Source: Amycolatopsis sulphurea (GTDB lineage: Bacteria; Actinomycetota; Actinomycetes; Mycobacteriales; Pseudonocardiaceae). Taken from it: a stretch of 64,000 bases of DNA. Under the pieces are notes generated by a model. That model was not told where the DNA came from and did not search any database. It was given only the letters and a program-made list of their open reading frames with translations. Positions 59,202 to 64,000 of this stretch are shown here, piece by piece. The stretch is taken from NCBI RefSeq assembly GCF_002564045.1, contig NZ_PDJK01000002.1, positions 4,092,001-4,156,000 of the forward strand. Direction: 5' to 3'. Numbering within the stretch: position 1 is the first letter of the stretch; each line of letters begins with the position of its first letter. The position numbers and the translations under genes were made by a program.

Positions 59202-59278
59202 TCCGTGAAGGTCCGTGAAGGTCTGTGAAGGGGCCCTTCACGGACTCAGAGTCTGTGAAGGGCCCCTTCACAGACCTT
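59202..59278. repeat. large palindrome (30-bp arms) with 10-bp tandem lead-in
   Basis: Arms 59218-59247 and 59249-59278 pair around A59248. Just before and overlapping, TCCGTGAAGG, TCCGTGAAGG and TCTGTGAAGG follow in tandem (59202-59231), as if the half-site had been copied by slippage. This is the only copy lying upstream rather than downstream of the nearest intact gene. Confidence 0.85.
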
Positions 59279-59637
59279 GGTCCGGCACACCACGAGGTGG
59301 TCGCGCATCTCGAACACCTCCGCCGCGCGCTGCTGGCACACCGCGGCTGCACGCCGGCGCCACCCCGCAGGGCGAGGGGCTTTCACGCGCTCTGCACCAG
59401 TTGGCTTTCCTGGTCGCCGCGGGACTGTCCGAAGAGGACGCGCAGACGGCGATGCTCACCACCGGCCATTTCACCGTGGGGAGCGTGCTGGAGGAACAAG
59501 CCGGTGATTCCGGAGGCACCCCGGACGAGGCGGGGCATCCTGCGCCGGATCCCGCTTTGGTGTTCGATCACGGACTGGCGCTGATCATCGATGGCCTGGC
59601 GCGACGAACCCGTTCCGCAACCGCACGGCGCCGTTGA
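59270..59637 (+). pseudogene. TetR-family C-terminal remnant
   Basis: HHEVVAHLEHLRRALLAHRG in one frame and ALHQLAFLVAAGLSEEDAQ with TAMLTTGHFTVGSVLEEQA and HGLALIIDGLARR in another are pieces of a TetR_C (tetracycline-repressor-type) ligand domain. The HTH half is absent; the palindrome sits at the cut. One frameshift lies between the pieces. Confidence 0.65.
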
Positions 59638-59661
59638 GCCGGACCCGGCACGTCGAGCTGA

Positions 59662-60330
59662 TCAACCGCCCCCGTGCGCCGGAACCCCTACATGCGGTGG
59701 TGCAGCAGCAGCAATCTCCAGCGCATGCAAAACCGCGACCCGCCCCGCGCCAAGCCGGACAGCATTCGCCAGGTGCAGCCGTAAACCGGGCAGATACCGA
59801 TGCCCCGGCGTGGCATCCGTCGCCATGGACATCAGTTCCTTCGTCAATCCCCGAACAGCTCCCGTCCGCCAAGGAACCGAGCAGTACTCGAAGAACGCGT
59901 CGTAAGCCTCGGGGGACAGACGTAGCAGCGCGTCCAGAAAGCCCGGTAGTTCGCGTTCGAAATCGGCCCAGTACGGGTCGGTGCCCTGCCGCCGGTCCTT
60001 CAGGGCCCTGCGGTCCGGGTCCAGCGGGCCGTCCAGTGGAGCGCCGCGTTCGCCGAGCGCCTGTGCGACGCGCCGGGAACCTTCCATCAGTGTGTGCACG
60101 CCGAGGCCGGAGACGACGACGAGGGTTTCGTGGATCTGCGCGGGCGTCGCGCCGGCGTCGAAGGCGAGGTGGATCGCGTCGTCGATGCCGCGGCCGTCCA
60201 GCGCGGTGACCGAGGCGCGCACGGCGAGGCCGATCAGCGACGCGGTGAGCGGGTCGAGGCCGGCGCCATCCGGGACGCCGGTGAGCAAACGCTGTGCTTC
60301 GGCGCGGAGGTCGGCGAGGGAAACCGTCAT
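59662..60330 (-). CDS. carboxymuconolactone decarboxylase (CMD) family protein
   Basis: 222 residues with two CMD-like helical repeats: LIGLAVRASVTALDGRGIDD, IHLAFDAGATPAQIHETLVV in the first half, and HLANAVRLGAGRVAVLHALE in the second. The AhpD CxxC is absent, so it is unlikely to be a peroxidase. ATG 60330 overlaps the end of the truncated ligase frame on the same strand. Confidence 0.8.
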   Translation of the reverse strand: MTVSLADLRAEAQRLLTGVPDGAGLDPLTASLIGLAVRASVTALDGRGIDDAIHLAFDAGATPAQIHETLVVVSGLGVHTLMEGSRRVAQALGERGAPLDGPLDPDRRALKDRRQGTDPYWADFERELPGFLDALLRLSPEAYDAFFEYCSVPWRTGAVRGLTKELMSMATDATPGHRYLPGLRLHLANAVRLGAGRVAVLHALEIAAAAPPHVGVPAHGGG

Positions 60331-61228
60331 GCGTCGCGGGGAACCAGGGGAACGCGACCGTGGCGTGTTCGGCGGTGAGCAGGTCCAGCGCGCGGCCGGG
60401 GTCGAAATGCCGGTCGGTGAGGAAAGTGCCGCCGCTGCCGATCGAACCGAGAAACGACGCGAGCGCGGCGATGTGGAACAACGGCCCGGCCGCCCAGGTC
60501 ACGTCGTGCTCCCCGGTGCCGAGACGGTACTTCGCGCGCTCGACCGGGCCGCGGGTCACGGCTTCGTGGGAGAGCAGGCATCCCTTCGGGCTGGCCGTCG
60601 TGCCCGAGGTGTACAGCATCGCGCCGACATCGCGTACGCGGACGCGGCTGCGCATCTGTTCCACCACTTCGCCATCCGAGCGCGCGGCAAGCTCGTCGAA
60701 CTGCTGGCGATCGAGACAGCCTGGACGATCGTGACCGGCGAGCAGGACGACCGTCCGCAGCTTCGGGGACGCCGAGAGCCGGAGCCGCACGGGGTCGGTC
60801 GCGTCGGCGAGTCCGGGGAGTCCTTCCTGGAGGGTTCCGACGAAGTCGGTGTGCTGATCCTGCCCGGCGGTGGTGAGGACGGCGACGAGATCGGCGTTCT
60901 CCGCGATGTAGCCCAGTTCGGCCGCCTTGTGCCGGGCATTCAGCGGAACGATCACCGCGCCCAGGCAGACGATGCCGAAGAATCCTTCGACGTACTCGAT
61001 CGAGTTCGCGGCGAGCAGGCCGACGCGGTCGCCGCGCCGCACACCGAGCGCATACAGGCCGCGCGCGACATGGCGGGCGCGCCGTTCGAGTTCGGCGAAG
61101 GTGTAGCGCGCGCCGGGCAGGACCAGCGCGGTGCGGTCCCCGTGGCGCCGGGCCGAACCGGCCAGAAGGTCGGCGATGGTGGACACCTCGGTGGTGAAGC
61201 CCGATTCGGGCCGGGGCTCGGACGTCAT
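60331..61228 (-). pseudogene. acyl-CoA ligase, truncated
   Basis: The first 300 residues of a fatty-acyl/aryl-CoA ligase are intact: FAELERRARHVARGLYALGV, MLYTSGTTASPKGCLLSHEA (P-loop), and AAGPLFHIAALASFLGSIGS. Homology stops at HATVAFPWFPA, where the CMD gene begins. The adenylate motifs (GYGxTE, TGD) and the C-terminal domain with the catalytic Lys are missing. A deletion joined the ligase to the CMD gene. ATG 61228 with GAGGAG. Confidence 0.7.
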
Positions 61229-61341
61229 GAACGGCTCCTCGCTGTCCGCCGGGAAACGGTTCCCGGAAGGGTGGTCGCCCGGACCACGCACGGCGCGCAC
61301 CCGTACGCGGACTGCGGAAAATACGGTGGTAAAGTCCGGCT

Positions 61342-62034
61342 ATGGCTTCTCCTGCGCGCCGTCCGCCGGCGGTCTCCGGGAGTGGATTGGCGCAGCGCCG
61401 GCGCAGCGCACAGGCCGAGGGCAGCCCCGCGTATCTGGCCAAGCGCAGCGAACTGCTCGAAATAGCGGGCGACGTGTTCAAGGAAAAGGGCTTCGAAGCC
61501 GCCACCCTGAACGACATAGCCACCCGCTTCGGCACCGACCGCGCCGCCATCTACTACTACTTCGGCAGCAAGGACGAGCTCTTCCAGGAGGTCTTCCAGG
61601 CCACCGCGAAGACCGTCCTCGACGAGAACCTCGCCGAGGCGACCCGGATCGCCGACCTCGAGATCACCGCGCACGAAAAACTCCGGAAACTGATCGAACT
61701 GCAGATCACCTCTTATGAAGTGAACTACCCGTATGTGTACGTTTACATTCAAGAGGACATGGGGAAAGTCGCGTTCCAGTCGACGCCGTGGGCCAAGGAG
61801 ATGGTCCGCAAGACCCGCCGGTTCGAAGCGATCGTCACCGAGGTCATCACCGCCGGGGTCCGCGGCGGGGAGTTCCGCGGCGATCTCGCCGTGCCGGTGG
61901 TGGTGAAGGCCCTCTTCGGCATGATCAACTGGACCTACCGGTGGTTCCGGCCGGGCGACCGCAAATACAGCGCCCAGCAGACCATCGACACCTTCTCGGC
62001 GATCTTCTTCGACGGCCTGCACCACCACGGCTGA
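61342..62034 (+). CDS. TetR-family regulator (acyl-CoA-metabolism type)
   Basis: 230 residues. HTH: EIAGDVFKEKGFEAATLNDI, RFGTDRAAIYYYFGSKDELF. The C-terminal domain includes FGMINWTYRWFRPGDRKYSA, typical of TetR_C_33/KstR2-like regulators. Divergent from the truncated acyl-CoA ligase with a 113-base intergenic region, so it probably controlled that operon. Confidence 0.87.
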   Translation: MASPARRPPAVSGSGLAQRRRSAQAEGSPAYLAKRSELLEIAGDVFKEKGFEAATLNDIATRFGTDRAAIYYYFGSKDELFQEVFQATAKTVLDENLAEATRIADLEITAHEKLRKLIELQITSYEVNYPYVYVYIQEDMGKVAFQSTPWAKEMVRKTRRFEAIVTEVITAGVRGGEFRGDLAVPVVVKALFGMINWTYRWFRPGDRKYSAQQTIDTFSAIFFDGLHHHG

Positions 62035-62081
62035 CCCGCGGCGATGCCCGGCGAGCGACGCGCGCCCGCCGGGCATCCGGC

Positions 62082-62618
62082 TCAGCGCGGCAGGTCGGCG
62101 GGCGCGGGATCCGCGCCGGGCCAGCGGGCCCGGTTCGGCGCGGTCAGCGAGGTGCCGACCTCGTCCCACGGTCCGACATGGATGATCGCCATCTCCCGGG
62201 TCTTGATCTGCCAGCCCTCGGCGGTGCGCACGTAGGTGTCGTAGTAGCGCACCGCGCCGTACACCGTGGTGCCGCCTCGCGCGAGTTCCAGATGCGCCCC
62301 GACGACACCGTCGGCGTGGTCGTCGTCGGTGAAGGTGAGCAGCGTGGTGTTCTGCGTGTGCACCGTGACGCCCATGTTCTGCCGGTCGGCCTGGATGAAC
62401 TTCACGACGGACTCGCGGTCGTCGCCGCCCGGGAACGCGCCCGCCGAGAACGAGCCGTCCTCGGCGAAGGACGCGCCGAGCGTCTCCCAGTCGTCGTCAT
62501 CCGCGGCCAGGAAATACTTGAGTACCAGGTCTTCGATGGCGGCCCGGTCCTCCAGGCGACTTACGCTCGCGTAGATACCGTCGTGATGCCGCTCACCGCA
62601 GAGCGAAAGGGGTGCCAT
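62082..62618 (-). CDS. SnoaL-like (NTF2-fold) protein
   Basis: About 178 residues: LEDRAAIEDLVLKYFLAADD, DDWETLGASFAEDGSF, and YDTYVRTAEGWQIKTREM, the SnoaL_4 pattern of small dehydratases/cyclases and dihydroxybenzoate-type proteins. The start is uncertain: ATG 62618 overlaps the divergent flavin-reductase start. No good ribosome site is visible, and the conserved region begins near 62560. Confidence 0.75.
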   Translation of the reverse strand: MAPLSLCGERHHDGIYASVSRLEDRAAIEDLVLKYFLAADDDDWETLGASFAEDGSFSAGAFPGGDDRESVVKFIQADRQNMGVTVHTQNTTLLTFTDDDHADGVVGAHLELARGGTTVYGAVRYYDTYVRTAEGWQIKTREMAIIHVGPWDEVGTSLTAPNRARWPGADPAPADLPR

Positions 62619-63024
62619 GATCGAGCTGGAGTCCGTCACCGGTGATCCGGTGCAGCTGCGCCGTGCCTACGGGTGTTTCCCGAGCGGGGTCACCGCGGTG
62701 TGCGCGTGGGCGGGCGGGGTCCCGGTGGGGATCGCCGCGAGTTCCTTCACCTCGGTGTCGGTGGATCCGCCACTGGTCTCCCTGTGCGTGCAGAACTCTT
62801 CGACGACCTGGCCGCGGCTGCGCACGGCGCCGCGGCTCGGGGTCAGCGTGCTCGGCCAGGACCAGAACGGCGCGGTCGCCTGGCTGGACTGCTCGATCCA
62901 CTCGGAGGTCCCCGCCGGGGACCACGCGATCGTCCTGCTGCGGATCCACGCACTGCGTGCCGAACCGGACGACGCGCCGCTGGTGTTCCACGGCAGCCGG
63001 TTCCGGCAGCTGGCGGCGGTCTGA
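62617..63024 (+). CDS. flavin reductase-like protein with an internal deletion
   Basis: 135 residues. RRAYGCFPSGVTAVCAWAGG, GIAASSFTSVSVDPPLVSLC and WPRLRTAPRLGVSVLGQDQ match FMN-binding flavin reductases of two-component monooxygenases. DQ is then followed directly by NGAVAWLDCSIHSEVPAGDH. Normally about 25-30 residues containing the F(A)GV segment lie between. The family is usually near 165 residues. The deletion is in frame; activity is doubtful. Upstream of and close to ribBA. Confidence 0.78.
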   Translation: MIELESVTGDPVQLRRAYGCFPSGVTAVCAWAGGVPVGIAASSFTSVSVDPPLVSLCVQNSSTTWPRLRTAPRLGVSVLGQDQNGAVAWLDCSIHSEVPAGDHAIVLLRIHALRAEPDDAPLVFHGSRFRQLAAV

Positions 63025-63025
63025 A

Positions 63026-64000
63026 ATGGACCCGATCGAATACGCGCTGGCCGAACTCGCCCGTGGCCGCCCGGTCGTGGTGGCCGACGGCGAGGATCGG
63101 GAGAACGAAGGCGACCTGATCGTGGCCGCCGACCGGGTCACGACCGAGACGATGGCCTTCATCGTGCGGCACAGCAGTGGTTTCGTCTGCGTCGCGTTGC
63201 CGGACGCGGAGTGTGCCCGCCTGGCGCTGCCGCCGATGTACCACTCGAACAACGACCATTTCGGCACCGCCTACCGGGTCACCGTGGACGCGGCGTCCGG
63301 CGTCAGCACCGGCATTTCGGCCCGGGACCGTGCGCGCACCGCGCGGGTGCTGGCCGACCCGGCGACCCGGCCGGGCGATCTGACCCGTCCCGGGCACGTG
63401 GTGCCGCTGGCCGCCCGTCCGGGCGGCGTGCTCGAACGGCCCGGCCACACCGAGGCCGCCGTGGACCTCGCGCGGCTTGCCGGGCTCCGGCCGGCGGGTG
63501 TGCTGTGCGAGGTGGTCAGCGAGCGTGACCCGAGCCGGATGGCCCGGCGTCCGGAGCTGGCGGCGTTCGCGGCCGAGCACGGTCTTGCGTTGATCACCAT
63601 CGACAGCCTCGTCGCGTTCCGCCGGGCTACCGAGGCGGCGGCCGAGCGGGTTGTCGGTGTGCGCCTGCCCACCGGGTCCGGGGTACTGCGGACAGTCGGC
63701 TACCGGGGGCTGCCCGACGGTGCCGAGCACGTGGCGCTGGTGGCCGGCGCGAGTGACGGCCGGGACATTCCGGTACACGTTCACGTGGAGTGCGTGCCTG
63801 GCGACGTCTTCGGGTCGAATGGCTGTGACTGCGCCGCGCGGCTCGATGCCGCGGTGCGGGAGGTGACCGCGGCCCGGCGGGGAATCGTCGTCTACTTGCG
63901 ACCCCGCGTCGGCGATCCGCTGCGGGGCCTGTTCGACGAGCGGCACCGGGTGGGCTGCGGCCCTGCGGAACTGGCGGTGGCGGCGTCGATCCTGACCGAT
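63026..64000 (+). CDS. ribBA: bifunctional DHBP synthase / GTP cyclohydrolase II, 5' part
   Basis: 325 codons are visible, open at the window edge. RibB domain: VADGEDRENEGDLIVAADRV, FGTAYRVTVDAASGVSTGIS, GHTEAAVDLARLAGLRPAGV. The RibA domain starts near residue 210, with zinc cysteines in VHVECVPGDVFGSNGCDCA. It makes the riboflavin precursors 3,4-dihydroxy-2-butanone 4-phosphate and diaminopyrimidine. ATG 63026 is one base after the flavin reductase stop; pairing with it suggests extra FMN supply for a flavoenzyme pathway. Confidence 0.88.
   Translation, partial: MDPIEYALAELARGRPVVVADGEDRENEGDLIVAADRVTTETMAFIVRHSSGFVCVALPDAECARLALPPMYHSNNDHFGTAYRVTVDAASGVSTGISARDRARTARVLADPATRPGDLTRPGHVVPLAARPGGVLERPGHTEAAVDLARLAGLRPAGVLCEVVSERDPSRMARRPELAAFAAEHGLALITIDSLVAFRRATEAAAERVVGVRLPTGSGVLRTVGYRGLPDGAEHVALVAGASDGRDIPVHVHVECVPGDVFGSNGCDCAARLDAAVREVTAARRGIVVYLRPRVGDPLRGLFDERHRVGCGPAELAVAASILTD

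Overview
The window is high-GC actinobacterial DNA with GTG/TTG starts, ATGA/GTGA-coupled operons and leaderless-looking starts. A PE-like / DUF3558 / PPE-like / EspG cassette and many copies of a GTGAAGGGGCCCTTCAC-type palindrome point to Pseudonocardiaceae, most likely Amycolatopsis. That genus call is inference: the palindrome-genus link is from memory and no database was searched.

Layout. 0-2.7 kb: small VOC proteins, a frameshifted fasciclin lipoprotein and a damaged TetR gene. 2.8-14.5 kb: a catabolic block. HyuAB (ATP-dependent hydantoinase/oxoprolinase type) is divergent from an aryl-CoA hydroxylase, AMP ligase, maleate-isomerase-like protein and TetR. A VOC dioxygenase-like protein, an 82-aa protein and an alpha/beta hydrolase follow. 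14.5-17.1 kb: a pentapeptide-repeat membrane protein, a broken HTH gene and a GntR regulator. 17.1-21.6 kb: a nitrilase divergent from an MFS transporter, then LysR and 5-dehydro-4-deoxyglucarate dehydratase (sugar-acid use). 22.3-27.1 kb: an NMT1-type ABC importer with an M24 peptidase-like enzyme and a RidA protein. 27.1-32.6 kb: a decaying region with a rifampin phosphotransferase gene split by an 879-bp IS5-like element (its rifamycin-associated element is still upstream), an SDR pseudogene and an MFS gene with a damaged 5' end. 33-36.3 kb: the type VII secretion cassette. 36.3-39.8 kb: a three-gene operon of Fe/2OG oxygenase, SAM methyltransferase and carnitine acyltransferase-family protein. 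40-43.6 kb: an SDR, a thioesterase remnant, a DUF3995 membrane protein and a STAND regulator.

43.6-59.1 kb is the centrepiece: a highly reducing type II polyketide synthase locus, entirely on the minus strand. It encodes three Cys-containing ketosynthases, three Cys-less KS-like (CLF) proteins, two ACPs, one ketoreductase, a fused and a split FabA/FabZ-like dehydratase, a kappa-GST/DsbA-like isomerase, a phytoene-desaturase-like FAD enzyme, a tandem hotdog protein and an alpha/beta hydrolase. The isomerase plus FAD dehydrogenase resembles systems that fold a polyene and aromatise it (cinnamoyl-type). The surprise is three consecutive DsrE/F/H (TusBCD)-like genes translationally coupled to the second ACP, suggesting sulfur handling or a new use of this fold in polyketide biosynthesis. 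Two promoters share a 10-bp-phased motif, and large palindromes sit just after the ends of two gene blocks, so I infer three transcription units.

59.2-64 kb: a TetR remnant, a CMD-family protein, a truncated acyl-CoA ligase, a TetR regulator, a SnoaL-like protein, a flavin reductase with an apparent internal deletion, and the start of ribBA. These last genes suggest a neighbouring flavin-dependent pathway continuing beyond the window.
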